Assembly (NCBI GenBank): GCA_964400625.1
Contig: CAYNUS010000002.1
Span: 62,001-126,000, forward strand
Direction of reading: 5' to 3'
Length of the DNA: 64,000 nucleotides
Origin: DYFX01 sp964400625
GTDB taxonomy: Bacteria > Patescibacteriota > Patescibacteriia > SG8-24 > DYFX01
The first letter of the stretch is position 1, and every line of letters starts with the position of its first letter. This document shows, in pieces, positions 22,362 through 33,302 of this stretch. A program made the position numbers and the translations under genes. The notes below the pieces were generated by a model that was given only the letters and a program-made list of their open reading frames with translations, did not search any database and had not been told where the DNA came from.

Positions 22362-23262
22362 ACCGCGCGACGAGGCGTCCGCCGGCGCAGGCGTACCGGA
22401 TCGTCCCCTCGCGGTCGGTGCGGCGGACGCGGATGCCGCGTTCGAGGAGCGCGGAGAGCACGCGCGGGGCGGGATGGCCGTAGCGGTTGCCGGCGCCGGC
22501 GGAGATGACGGCCTCGTCCGGCGCGACGGCGTCGAGGAACGCCTCCGACGACGAGTGGGCCGAGCCGTGATGCGGCGTCTTCAGGATGTCCGCCCGGAGG
22601 GTTTCGGGATCGTCGAGGAGCGCGGCTTCGACATGCGCCGAGATGTCGCCCGTGAAGAGCGCGCGGTCGGCGCCGCAGGCGAACATCGCGACGAGGCTCT
22701 CGTCGTTGATGCCGCCGCCCTTCGCGTTGGACGACGTCGGCTTCACGATGCGGCCGCGCGCGTCCTCGCGGGGCCAGAGCACGCGGAGCTCGGCGCCGCC
22801 GACCTCGAGCGCGTCCCCCAGTTTCGCGAAGCGCTGGGGGATGCCGCGCGCCTCCACGGCCGCGGCGAAGCGGCGCGCGGTCTCGGTCGTCGGCGCGACG
22901 CCGGTCCACCAGATCTCGCCGACCTCGTAGCGGCGGAGCACGGCGAAGAGGCCGACGTAGTGGTCGGAATCGAGATGCGTGACGACGACCGTCTCGAGCG
23001 TGCGGTCCCACCAGGGCATCGCCTCCGCCAAGCCTTCGAGCACGGCGTCGTCGGGTCCGCCGTCGATGAGCACGTCGCGGCCGTCGCGCGCGCGGATGAG
23101 CGCGGCGTCGCCCTGCCCGACGTCGAGGAACGAGATCACGGCGTCCGCCGAGCGCGCCTCGCGTTCCTGCTCCACGATGCCGGCGATCGCGAAGCACGCC
23201 GCCAGGACGAGGACGGCGATGAGGAGATGGTGGCGTTTCCAGCGCGAATCATTCCAAGCCAT
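22360..23262 (-). CDS. ComEC C-terminal-type metallo-beta-lactamase fold protein
   Basis: The 300 residues have one N-terminal membrane helix (HHLLIAVLVLAACFAIAGIV) and an MBL domain. The zinc motif VVTHLDSDHYVG (HxDxDH) is near residue 93, followed by ALFTGDIS and ILKTPHHGSAHSSSEAFL. This is the nuclease-like domain found at the C-terminus of ComEC, which imports single-stranded DNA during natural competence. Here it is a separate gene starting at 23262 (GCTATG), overlapping the end of the channel gene by 14 nt. Confidence 0.88.
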   Translation of the reverse strand: MAWNDSRWKRHHLLIAVLVLAACFAIAGIVEQEREARSADAVISFLDVGQGDAALIRARDGRDVLIDGGPDDAVLEGLAEAMPWWDRTLETVVVTHLDSDHYVGLFAVLRRYEVGEIWWTGVAPTTETARRFAAAVEARGIPQRFAKLGDALEVGGAELRVLWPREDARGRIVKPTSSNAKGGGINDESLVAMFACGADRALFTGDISAHVEAALLDDPETLRADILKTPHHGSAHSSSEAFLDAVAPDEAVISAGAGNRYGHPAPRVLSALLERGIRVRRTDREGTIRYACAGGRLVAR

Positions 23263-24289
23263 AGCGGAGCGACGAGGATCGGCGCCAGCGTACCACGAGC
23301 GCGAGGGCGGCGGCTTCCGCGGCGGCGAGCGCCATGAACGCCGCCGCGCCGGAGACGGACGCCGCCGGCCACGACGCCACCCTGCGGACGATCGCGAGCG
23401 GGAGCATGAAGAGGCCTTCACCGACGCCGGCGAGCAGCTGGGCGAGCGGGAGCGAGACGAGGCTGACGGCGATGAGCAGCGCGCCGCCCGCCATGATGGG
23501 CGGGATGAAGGCCGCGACCGCGACGTTGGCCGGCAGCGCGACGAGCGAATAGTTCCCCGTCATCCAGGCGATGATGGGCGCGGTCGCGATCGTCGCGGCG
23601 ACGGTCTGGCTCGCCCACTCGGCCGGCGTCGGCGGCAGGCGGCGGAAGAGCGTGGCGGCGAGCGGCGGCGCGAGCGTCGCGAGGCCGAAGGCGGCGGCGA
23701 CGGAGAGCTGGAACCCGCGGTCGTCGACCAGGCTCCGAGGCGACACGATGCCGATCAGGAGCGCGGCGAGGAGGAGCGCGCGCAGCGGCCGCACCGGACG
23801 CCCGAAGTGGCGCCCCGCCTCGACGGCGCCGACCATCACGGCGGCGCGCAGGACCGAACCGGGACGCCCCGTGAGGAGCACGAAGCCGGCGATCGCGGCG
23901 AGGGCGAGGAGCGTGCGCACGGATCGGCCGACCGGAAGCTTCAGGAGGACGGCCTGCACGCCGATGAGGACGATGCCCACGTTGTAGCCGGAGACGGCCG
24001 TGAGGTGGCTCGTGCCCGTACGGCGGAAGTCCTCGATCCACTTCTTGGAGAAGCCCTCGTCCGCGCCGAGCAGGATGCCCGCGACCCAATGCGAGGCGGG
24101 CGGATCGAAGACGTCGCCGATGCGCTCCACGACGCGCTCGCGCCAGGCGCCGAGCGCGACGGATGCGCGTTCCGGACGCCGCGCGAGCTCCGCGCCGCGC
24201 AGGCACAAGAGCGCCAGCAGGAACGCGGCGCAGAGTTCGAAGCGGATCGAGCGCTTGGGCAGGTCGTGTTTCAGGGAAGCGATGGGCAT
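23249..24289 (-). CDS. comEC: ComEC competence membrane channel domain (stand-alone)
   Basis: The 346-residue polytopic membrane protein matches the Competence domain of ComEC, the DNA uptake channel. The signature GTSHLTAVSGYNVGIVLIGV lies near residue 90, and about eight more hydrophobic segments follow. The usual N-terminal OB domain is absent or very short, and the MBL domain is encoded by the next gene. A TAGGAC -10 box ends 8 nt before the ATG, so the mRNA is probably leaderless. Confidence 0.88.
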   Translation of the reverse strand: MPIASLKHDLPKRSIRFELCAAFLLALLCLRGAELARRPERASVALGAWRERVVERIGDVFDPPASHWVAGILLGADEGFSKKWIEDFRRTGTSHLTAVSGYNVGIVLIGVQAVLLKLPVGRSVRTLLALAAIAGFVLLTGRPGSVLRAAVMVGAVEAGRHFGRPVRPLRALLLAALLIGIVSPRSLVDDRGFQLSVAAAFGLATLAPPLAATLFRRLPPTPAEWASQTVAATIATAPIIAWMTGNYSLVALPANVAVAAFIPPIMAGGALLIAVSLVSLPLAQLLAGVGEGLFMLPLAIVRRVASWPAASVSGAAAFMALAAAEAAALALVVRWRRSSSLRYGLE

Positions 24290-24297
24290 GCGCGCGG

Positions 24298-24327
24298 GTC
24301 CTAGCGGAAGCGGCGGCGCGATGTCAA
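24298..24327 (-). promoter_or_regulatory. Promoter of the comEC unit
   Basis: TTGACA at 24322-24327, 18-bp spacer, TAGGAC at 24298-24303. Only 8 nt lie between the -10 and the ATG. Confidence 0.7.
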
Positions 24328-24363
24328 TCCCACTTCGCTCCTGCGGAGCTTCGCGGGACGCAG

Positions 24364-24393
24364 GACGAAAAAGACCGCCGGGTGCGGCGGTCT
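24364..24393 (-). terminator. Terminator of the Nudix gene
   Basis: Hairpin AGACCGCCG/CGGCGGTCT followed by TTTTTCGTC. The gene's TAG stop overlaps the stem. Confidence 0.85.
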
Positions 24394-25186
24394 AGAGGAT
24401 GTTCAGCACGGCGCCGATGAGGAGCGCTTGCTTGCCGGGACGGACGCGCGCGATGAGAGACAGGAGCGACACCGGGCCGCCCGCATCATCGAAGCGCGGC
24501 TCGACCCAGGCATAATCGGCGATCTCCGACGCCTGGACCCTCAGCTCGCCGAGGCCGCGGTACGCGACTTCGTAGATGAAGTAGCGCTTGCCCTTCGCGA
24601 AGCCGCGCTTGTCGGCGCGGCCCTCTTCGACGTCGAGGTCGGCGGTGCCGACGTAGCGGGTCGGCGAGAAGAAATCGGCGCCGACATCGAGCTCCTCGCG
24701 GATCTCGCGGGCGAGCGCCGTGAGCGGATCTTCCCCTTCCTCGATGCCGCCCTGGACGAACATCCACTCGTCCGGATCGAAACGCGACTGCACGAGCAGG
24801 ACGCGTCCGGTGCCGTCGCGCACGAGCGCGACGATCGTGGGCCGGTATTCCTTGTCGGCATGCGCGGCGGCGATCACTTCCGATCTCGGACCGATATCCG
24901 TACGCCAGATCGGCATCTGCGGATCGCGTTCGGCCGGCCCGGTCTCGACATCGAGCTCCGCGCGGATGCGGTCCTTGAGCCCATGAGCGTCGTCGGGCAG
25001 TTCGACGAGGATCTCGCTCGAGCCCTCGATGCCGAGGATCTTCGCCTGCGGGAAGCGCTTCATGAGCTTCATGACCATCTCGTGACGGCCCCGGGCGATG
25101 GCGGCGAGCTGCCCTTCTTCGGTGAGGATCGGGTCCCCGGGTTTGACCGGGACGGCATGGCGGCGCGGGGTGATGATGAGCTTCAC
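24392..25186 (-). CDS. Nudix hydrolase with an unassigned N-terminal domain
   Basis: The 264 residues carry a complete Nudix box GGIEEGEDPLTALAREIREE near residue 143, so the C-terminal half should hydrolyse a nucleoside diphosphate-linked substrate with Mg2+. The first 115 residues (LIITPRRHAVPVKPGDPILT and a second alpha/beta stretch) look like the N-terminal part of a histidine-phosphatase-like or related fold, but I do not assign it. The start is GTG at 25186, 5 nt after AAGGAGG. Its promoter is fused to the upstream terminator. Confidence 0.85.
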   Translation of the reverse strand: MKLIITPRRHAVPVKPGDPILTEEGQLAAIARGRHEMVMKLMKRFPQAKILGIEGSSEILVELPDDAHGLKDRIRAELDVETGPAERDPQMPIWRTDIGPRSEVIAAAHADKEYRPTIVALVRDGTGRVLLVQSRFDPDEWMFVQGGIEEGEDPLTALAREIREELDVGADFFSPTRYVGTADLDVEEGRADKRGFAKGKRYFIYEVAYRGLGELRVQASEIADYAWVEPRFDDAGGPVSLLSLIARVRPGKQALLIGAVLNIL

Positions 25187-25213
25187 GCGGTCCTCCTTGA
25201 ATGGACTGCCTGC

Positions 25214-25242
25214 TTCATAGACGAAAAACCCGGTCGCGTCAA
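25214..25242 (-). promoter_or_regulatory. Promoter of the Nudix gene, inside a terminator
   Basis: TTGACG at 25237-25242 in the hairpin loop, 17-bp spacer containing the T-tract, TATGAA at 25214-25219. Confidence 0.7.
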
Positions 25243-25249
25243 CCGGGTT
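25222..25249 (-). terminator. Terminator of the metalloprotease gene
   Basis: Hairpin AACCCGG/CCGGGTT followed by TTTTTCGTC on the minus strand. Confidence 0.8.
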
Positions 25250-25256
25250 CCCGTCC

Positions 25257-26150
25257 TTACTTCTTGATGCGGAACTTCTCCGCGCCGTACGTCTTGAGGT
25301 CGCCCTTCATCGCGGCGACGGTCGAGACGTTCACGTAGGCGTCCGCATCGTCGAGCCCTTCGGCCGTGGCCGCTTCGCAGCCTTCCGCTTCCGACGCCAG
25401 CGCCCCTTTCGGATTGAGCGTCTTCGACAGCAGGTCGATGCCGGCTTCCTCGCGGATGCGGCGGAGGTTCTGGAGCGCGCGGCGGGTGGCGTCGCGCTCA
25501 GCCATGCGGAGCGGCAGCGCGAGGATATCTTTCAGCTTCGCGGCGGCGGCTTCGAGCTCCTCCATCGTCGAGGCGCTTCCGAGCGCGGAGACGGCTTCGG
25601 CGTCCGCCGACGCATGCGCTTCCGGAACGGCGGCGAGGACGGCCTTCAGGTGGCCTTGCGCGCCCTTGATGCGCTCCACGTCCGTCGCTCCGAGCGCCTT
25701 CATCCCGCCCTCGACCATGAACGCCTTGGAGATGCCGGCGAAGCCCGAGAACGCCATCGTCTCGGGATCCTCGAGCTGGTCGACGTGTCCCAGCTCATGC
25801 AGCATCGTCGCGAGGTCGAGGGGCGACTCGGGTGAAGGCACGATCGCTTCGGTGCCGAGGACGCCGTGCGAATAGTTGCCGATGCGCCTCTCCGGCACGA
25901 TGACGTCGGCGCCTTTCGCGTTGAAGGCGGCGAGCACGTCGAAGACGCGGCCGTCCTCCGGGTTAGTGAGTTTCAGCGACGCGAGGCGCTTCGCGACGAC
26001 GACCTCGCCGCTCGCGGGATCCTCGATCATGTCGCCCGACGCCAAGAGCTCCGCCTCGACGTCGGCGATCCTCTTGCCGGAGGCATCCTTATATTCGTAC
26101 CGGCGCCGTTCGGGGTTCTCGGCGTTCTGAAGCGGCTGTTCGATGGACAT
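25257..26150 (-). CDS. Zinc-metalloprotease-like protein (HELGH)
   Basis: Product of 297 residues with a zinc-binding motif LATMLHELGHVDQLEDPETM near residue 116 (HExxH). The N-terminal 100 residues are beta-rich and the C-terminal 130 mostly helical. No signal peptide is seen, so it is probably cytoplasmic. The substrate is unknown and the exact peptidase family cannot be named. The start at 26150 (MSIEQPLQNAENPERRRYEY) has GCTATG; longer in-frame extensions upstream have no coding character. Confidence 0.75.
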   Translation of the reverse strand: MSIEQPLQNAENPERRRYEYKDASGKRIADVEAELLASGDMIEDPASGEVVVAKRLASLKLTNPEDGRVFDVLAAFNAKGADVIVPERRIGNYSHGVLGTEAIVPSPESPLDLATMLHELGHVDQLEDPETMAFSGFAGISKAFMVEGGMKALGATDVERIKGAQGHLKAVLAAVPEAHASADAEAVSALGSASTMEELEAAAAKLKDILALPLRMAERDATRRALQNLRRIREEAGIDLLSKTLNPKGALASEAEGCEAATAEGLDDADAYVNVSTVAAMKGDLKTYGAEKFRIKK

Positions 26151-26208
26151 AGCGGTTGATGGATATGGACCGAGCGTAGCACGCGCGTCCGGAACGAAAA
26201 AGCCCGCC

Positions 26209-26237
26209 TTGACCGGAAGCCGTCCGCGTGGTATCTT
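26209..26237 (+). promoter_or_regulatory. Promoter of the SDR gene
   Basis: TTGACC at 26209-26214, 17-bp spacer, TATCTT at 26232-26237. Confidence 0.75.
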
Positions 26238-26264
26238 CCGCCGTTCCGCACCAAGGAGGGATCG

Positions 26265-27020
26265 ATGGAACACGAGAAGACCGATCTTTATGTCGGAGGC
26301 ACGCGCGGCATCGGGCGCGAGCTCGCGGTCGAAGGCCTGAAACGCGCCCGCCACGCCATCGTGGTGGGACGCAACGCCGTCCACGACGACGGGCTCGCCA
26401 AGGCGACGCGGCTGACCGGTTACGACGTCGCGTCGGACATGGCCTGGGAGCGCCTCAAGCACGAGCGCATCTGGCACGCCCGGAGGATCTTCTGGATCGC
26501 CGGCGCCTACGCGCGCGGCCCGCTCGCCGAGACCTCGCCGCGCGAGATCGAACGCGCGGTCGCCATGCACCAGACGGCCATGGTCCGCATGATCCAGCAG
26601 GTGCACCGCTGCCGCCTCGCCTGGCGCGACCTGGAGGATGATAAGGTCCCGGGCCGCTACGACATCGTCGTCATCGGATCGGTCTCGTCCTACGCGCTCC
26701 GCAGGCACGAGGCCGTCTACGCGATGGCCAAGGCGGGACAGGCCGCCTTCCTGCGCGCCTTCGCCGCCGAGCTCGCCGAGGACTTCCCCGGCTCGCGGGT
26801 CCTGCTCGCCAACTGCGCGCGCCTCGGCGACAAACCGGGCGAGCAGAAGCTCGACGCCGGCGGCCGGCGCATCGACCCGCGCTTCGTCGCCAAGCTGCTG
26901 CACGACCTGCTCGACGGCCAGGACGGCATCGCGAACCGCCCGTTCACCCAGGTGAACGTCGAACGCGACTCGGACGGCCCCGTCCTCAGCTACGGCCCGA
27001 AGACGCCCGAGATCCCCTGA
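26265..27020 (+). CDS. Short-chain dehydrogenase/reductase family protein
   Basis: A 251-residue Rossmann-fold protein. The dinucleotide-binding loop is LYVGGTRGIGRELAVEGL (GGxRGIG, a variant of TGxxxGIG) near residue 8. The catalytic set appears as IGSVSSYALRRHEAVYAMAK, giving Ser near 143 and YxxxK near 154. It is expected to be an NAD(P)-dependent oxidoreductase of unknown substrate. AAGGAGG precedes the ATG. Single-gene unit with its own promoter and terminator. Confidence 0.88.
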   Translation: MEHEKTDLYVGGTRGIGRELAVEGLKRARHAIVVGRNAVHDDGLAKATRLTGYDVASDMAWERLKHERIWHARRIFWIAGAYARGPLAETSPREIERAVAMHQTAMVRMIQQVHRCRLAWRDLEDDKVPGRYDIVVIGSVSSYALRRHEAVYAMAKAGQAAFLRAFAAELAEDFPGSRVLLANCARLGDKPGEQKLDAGGRRIDPRFVAKLLHDLLDGQDGIANRPFTQVNVERDSDGPVLSYGPKTPEIP

Positions 27021-27026
27021 ACCGAA

Positions 27027-27066
27027 ACCGCCCCGACGCGAGATGCGCCGAGGCGGTATTTTCTTT
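27027..27066 (+). terminator. Terminator of the SDR gene
   Basis: Hairpin ACCGCC/GGCGGT with a long self-complementary loop, followed by ATTTTCTTTTC. Confidence 0.7.
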
Positions 27067-27067
27067 T

Positions 27068-29893
<2,826 letters not shown>

Positions 29894-29902
29894 AGCGCAA
29901 AA

Positions 29903-29931
29903 AAGGTAGCACGGCCTCACGGGGCCGGCAA
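29903..29931 (-). promoter_or_regulatory. Promoter of leuS
   Basis: TTGCCG at 29926-29931, 17-bp spacer, TACCTT at 29903-29908 preceded by TGC. Nine nt separate the -10 from the ATG, implying a leaderless mRNA. Confidence 0.7.
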
Positions 29932-29936
29932 CCGGC

Positions 29937-30344
29937 TTATTCGGCCAGTTTCCGGAACACGTACTTGCCGAACTCGATCAGCAGGCCGAGGCTGAAGCAG
30001 GCGACGAAGATCTGGAGGAAGGCGATGAGCGGCAGGAGGTTGAAGCGCTCCCCCACCTTCATGAGCGACAGGCCGTAGTAGGCGGCGAGGCCGAGCAGGT
30101 AGCCGACGAAGCCGGTCCAGAAGAGCGTCTTGAACTGCAGGCGGCCGGCGACGAACGGCAGGAAGGCCGTGACGAGGAACGAGACGTAGACGAAGTAGCT
30201 CACGCGGACGGCCGCGAGGAGCGTGAAGGCCGGATTCATCCGGTAGCCCATCAGCACCCAGAACGTGAACTGGAGCAGGAAAAGCGCCAAGGCGTATTTC
30301 CACCAGTCTTCCTCGAGGAACTTCTTCTCGACGACAAGCACCAT
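29937..30344 (-). CDS. Four-helix membrane protein of unknown function
   Basis: A 135-residue polytopic membrane protein with about four hydrophobic segments (ALALFLLQFTFWVLMGYRM, YFVYVSFLVTAFLPFVAG, LFWTGFVGYLLGLAAYYGLS, LIAFLQIFVACFSLGLLIEF). No family recognised. The start at 30344 has CATATG, and a consensus extended -10 (TGCTATAAT) ends 9 nt before it. Confidence 0.75.
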   Translation of the reverse strand: MVLVVEKKFLEEDWWKYALALFLLQFTFWVLMGYRMNPAFTLLAAVRVSYFVYVSFLVTAFLPFVAGRLQFKTLFWTGFVGYLLGLAAYYGLSLMKVGERFNLLPLIAFLQIFVACFSLGLLIEFGKYVFRKLAE

Positions 30345-30353
30345 ATGTGGTGG

Positions 30354-30359
30354 ATTATA
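30354..30359 (-). promoter_or_regulatory. Consensus extended -10 of the gene at 30344
   Basis: TATAAT preceded by TGC, 9 nt from the ATG. No clear -35. Confidence 0.65.
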
Positions 30360-30377
30360 GCACAGGAGGAGGCCACC

Positions 30378-31244
30378 ATGCGACGACCGTCCTTTTTCGC
30401 CTGCATCCTGGCGACCCTGCCGTCCTCCGCGGCCCATGCCGACGACGCCCATGCGGTCGCCGACCCGCGGTTCTCGCTGTCGCTGCGCGCCGGCATCCTG
30501 CATACCGACGACGCCGCCTTCGACGCCACCTGGTACCGGCCGGCCATCCTCGAAGGCTCCGGCTGGATCCTGCGCTCGCCGCGCCGCTGGCTGAACGGCC
30601 TGCAGGCCTACGGCATGGCCGGCATCGAATCCGTCGACGTCGACTACCGCGAGGACCCGGAATCCTACGAGGAAAGCCTCGCCGGCATCCACCGCGCGGA
30701 GATCGAGGTCGGGCGCGGGCTCGTGCTCGGGATCGGCGCGCGCGTCTCCCTCTACGACGACGGCCGCTTCCGCCTCGCGGCCTTCGCCGACGCGGCGGCG
30801 CCGACGTCCGCTTCGGAGGTCGGCGTCGGCACCCTGCTCATCGACCTCCAAGGCCTCAAGATCGACGTGGCCAAGGCCGTGCGCGAGAACGCCTCCGTCA
30901 CCTACGAAGGGCGCACCTACCGCCTCGGCGCCACCGCCGCCGCGGGATTCCGCGCGTGGCGCCTGCGCTGGACGCCGTATCTCACGGTCGGCTGGCTGCG
31001 CTACGAGGCCGCCATCTCCTTCGAGACGAACGACGCGCTGAAGGACGCTCTCGTCACCTTCGGCGTCGATCCGTCCGTCCTTTCCGAACGCGCGATCGTC
31101 GAATCCAACGTCTTCGTCGCTCCCGGCCTCCGCCTCGACCTCTCCCGCGCCTGGAGCCTCGAGGCGCAGGCGCTCGTCGGACGCTACGACGGCACCTGGG
31201 TCGCCGCCGGCGCGCTCGGCGCCGCCTGGCGTTTCGGCCCCTAG
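30378..31244 (+). CDS. Secreted beta-rich protein, possible outer-membrane-type barrel, paralog 1
   Basis: Product of 288 residues with a Sec signal peptide (MRRPSFFACILATLPSSAAH, then ADD). The mature part is made of alternating hydrophobic and polar strands (YLTVGWLRYEAAISFE; RLDLSRAWSLEAQALVGRYD) and ends in aromatic WRFGP. That pattern is like small outer-membrane beta-barrels. It shares layout with the following gene, including a VxxNVFVAPGLRLDLSRAWS/GARLDFNRRFSLEAGA-type segment near the end. AGGAGG precedes the ATG at 30378. Function unknown. Confidence 0.7.
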   Translation: MRRPSFFACILATLPSSAAHADDAHAVADPRFSLSLRAGILHTDDAAFDATWYRPAILEGSGWILRSPRRWLNGLQAYGMAGIESVDVDYREDPESYEESLAGIHRAEIEVGRGLVLGIGARVSLYDDGRFRLAAFADAAAPTSASEVGVGTLLIDLQGLKIDVAKAVRENASVTYEGRTYRLGATAAAGFRAWRLRWTPYLTVGWLRYEAAISFETNDALKDALVTFGVDPSVLSERAIVESNVFVAPGLRLDLSRAWSLEAQALVGRYDGTWVAAGALGAAWRFGP

Positions 31245-31273
31245 CCCCCGCATTGACACGGGGGCTTTTTCGT
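31243..31273 (+). terminator. Terminator between the two secreted-protein genes
   Basis: Hairpin AGCCCCCG/CGGGGGCT followed by TTTTCGTG. The loop contains TTGACA, the -35 of the next gene. Confidence 0.8.
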
Positions 31274-31281
31274 GCCATGGT
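31253..31281 (+). promoter_or_regulatory. Promoter of secreted protein paralog 2, inside the terminator
   Basis: TTGACA at 31253-31258 in the hairpin loop, 17-bp spacer, CATGGT at 31276-31281. Confidence 0.55.
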
Positions 31282-31323
31282 GGCTTCAGCCCATTCAACG
31301 ACATCGACACCGGGAGGCAGTAC

Positions 31324-32343
31324 ATGCGGAACACCACGATCCTCATCGCGTTCACGTGCATCATCGGGATGGCGGCGGAGGCGCGGGCGGACCGCGTGCA
31401 TCTCCCGTGCGACGCCGACCTCGGCGGTTCCATCGGCACCGGCATGTTCAACGGCCGCACCCGCAACAGCCAGTACGGCGACATCGAGTTCGAGCGGATC
31501 CAGCCGACGTTCCTGCGGCTCGAAGGCACCGTCTTCGAGAACTGCATGGCGGACGACGACGACCGCCCGAAGGTGACCCGCCGCTGGTTCGGCCGCCTCA
31601 ACGTCTACGGCTCGATCACGCCGGAGTTCTCGACGCTCGGCTTCGAGAACAAGCCCAAGCAGAAGGTCGACGGCGACGGGAATCCCGTCTGGCAGACCGA
31701 CGGCGACGGCAATCCCCTCCTCGACGGGAACGGGAACATGATCCCGGCCACCGAGAACACCCTGCTCAAGGCCAGCCTCGAGACGGACACCGACTTCTCC
31801 TGGGGCGCCGGCGCGCGGCTGTCGATCTACGACCATCCGCACTTCCACCTCGAGACGTTCGCGGAGTACACCGGGACGTTCGGATGGAATCCGGCCAAGG
31901 CCAACACGGTCGTGGCGCACGCCCTCGAGCTCGACCTCGACGTCACGAACCTCGTGCGCGAGCACGCGGACCTCCGCTACCGCTGGGGCATGACGAACGT
32001 CGGCGTGACGATCGCCGTCCCGCTCAGGCCCAACACGATCGACCGCAACCGCGTCACGCCGTTCCTCTCGTTCGGGCGGCTGTGGTTCAAGGCCGAGGTC
32101 GATCTCGACCTCGACGACGAGGTCACCCGCGACCTCGAGAACCTCGGCGTGAACGTCGATTCGATCACGGAGCGCCGCACCGTCGAGAAGGCCTCATGGC
32201 TCGCCATCATCGGCGCGCGCCTGGACTTCAACCGGCGGTTCTCGCTCGAGGCCGGCGCCGCCTTCTGGAAGTCGGACTCGACGACCGTCGGCTGGTTCGC
32301 CGGCTCGGCCACCTTCCGCTTCGACTACCCGTGGAAGTGGTGA
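31324..32343 (+). CDS. Secreted beta-rich protein, possible outer-membrane-type barrel, paralog 2
   Basis: Product of 339 residues with a signal peptide (MRNTTILIAFTCIIGMAAEA, cleavage after ARA likely). The mature protein has amphipathic strands, a DGDGNP repeat loop near residue 118, and ends in FRFDYPWKW, an aromatic C-terminus like those of barrel proteins. It shares a C-terminal segment plan with the gene upstream (SITERRTVEKASWLAIIGAR against SERAIVESNVFVAPGLRLDL). GGGAGG lies 7 nt before the ATG. Its cellular location is uncertain if the organism has one membrane. Confidence 0.7.
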   Translation: MRNTTILIAFTCIIGMAAEARADRVHLPCDADLGGSIGTGMFNGRTRNSQYGDIEFERIQPTFLRLEGTVFENCMADDDDRPKVTRRWFGRLNVYGSITPEFSTLGFENKPKQKVDGDGNPVWQTDGDGNPLLDGNGNMIPATENTLLKASLETDTDFSWGAGARLSIYDHPHFHLETFAEYTGTFGWNPAKANTVVAHALELDLDVTNLVREHADLRYRWGMTNVGVTIAVPLRPNTIDRNRVTPFLSFGRLWFKAEVDLDLDDEVTRDLENLGVNVDSITERRTVEKASWLAIIGARLDFNRRFSLEAGAAFWKSDSTTVGWFAGSATFRFDYPWKW

Positions 32344-32349
32344 ACGAAA

Positions 32350-32388
32350 TCCCCCGCCTGCATCGCAGCGCGGGGGACTTTTCTTTTC
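32350..32388 (+). terminator. Terminator of secreted protein paralog 2
   Basis: Hairpin TCCCCCGC/GCGGGGGA followed by CTTTTCTTTTCG. Confidence 0.8.
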
Positions 32389-32395
32389 GGGAGGT

Positions 32396-33061
32396 TCAGG
32401 ACCCGGTGCCGGCCTGGCGCAGGCCCGGTTCCGTGCCGACGATCGCGCCGCCCTTGGCGTAGGTGAACGAGGCGGGAACCGTGATGACGCTGTCGAAGCT
32501 GAAGCGGTTGTCGCGGAAGGCGCGCTCGCTGTCGAACGGGCGGGCGTAGCCGTTCACGACGTAGTAGACCGTCGGCGAGCCGGCGTACTTGATGAGCGTG
32601 CCGTCGGGATGCCGCGCGGTCTCGATGGGCGCGCCGAGGCGGTAGAGCGGGAAGAACGAGGTGAAGAGCGTGGCGACGCGCGCGTTCCAGCCCTTGCCGT
32701 AGAGCGCCTCCGCGATCCCTTCGTCCTTGATCCAGTGCAGGCGGCCCTGCGGACCGACGGCGTAGACCATCGGGTCAGTGCCGAACTTCACGAGGCGCGA
32801 GCCTTCGCGGACGGGCACGGCGCCGGTCAGGAGCCAGTGCGAAAGCGCGGGCGTCTCGACTTCCAGGGCGGCGGGGCTGCCCCAGGTCTCGACCGTGAGG
32901 CGGTCCGGGAAGACCATGCGCGTCGACTGGCCGTTCAGGAGATACGGGTCGGTGAGCGGCGAGCGGACGATGTCGCCCGGCGCGGCGGCGAAAGCCGGCG
33001 CGGCGAGCAGGATGAGCGCCGCCGAAGCGGCGATGATGGTGAAGCGTCTCATGGGCGTCAT
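32396..33061 (-). CDS. Secreted protein of unknown function
   Basis: Product of 221 residues with a signal peptide (TIIAASAALILLAAPAFAAA). The mature part has two or three repeats of a short beta motif around the phrase KFGTDPMVYAVGPQGRLHWI and KYAGSPTVYYVVNGYARPFD, seen in many surface proteins of Patescibacteria and Firmicutes. The start overlaps the stop of the lipoprotein gene by ATGA, so it is translationally coupled to it and lies in the gdhA unit. Confidence 0.75.
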   Translation of the reverse strand: MTPMRRFTIIAASAALILLAAPAFAAAPGDIVRSPLTDPYLLNGQSTRMVFPDRLTVETWGSPAALEVETPALSHWLLTGAVPVREGSRLVKFGTDPMVYAVGPQGRLHWIKDEGIAEALYGKGWNARVATLFTSFFPLYRLGAPIETARHPDGTLIKYAGSPTVYYVVNGYARPFDSERAFRDNRFSFDSVITVPASFTYAKGGAIVGTEPGLRQAGTGS

Positions 33062-33291
33062 TCAGGTTTCATCTTTCCGCCGGGATTGCCGGCGGCGTCG
33101 AGGCAGAAGTCGGCGGGGTCCGGCATATAGCCGTCGGGGCAGAGGCAGAAGCCGTCCGTGACCGCGCCGCCGGAGGCCTCGCAGTTCTCGAGATTGTAGT
33201 CGGGCGTGTCGTCGACCGGCGCTTCCGGCACGCGCGAGGCGCAGCCGGCTCCGAGGAGGAGCAGGGCCGCGAACAAGATCCTTGTACGCAT
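33058..33291 (-). CDS. Small lipoprotein
   Basis: A 77-residue product. The signal sequence ILFAALLLLGAGCASRVPEA has the lipobox LGAGC with the cysteine at residue 17. The short mature part has five further cysteines (ENCEASGGAVTDGFCLCPDG), likely disulphide-bonded or a small EGF-like fold. It starts 11 nt after gdhA and is coupled to the gene that follows. Confidence 0.75.
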   Translation of the reverse strand: MRTRILFAALLLLGAGCASRVPEAPVDDTPDYNLENCEASGGAVTDGFCLCPDGYMPDPADFCLDAAGNPGGKMKPE

Positions 33292-33302
33292 GGTTCGTGG
33301 GT

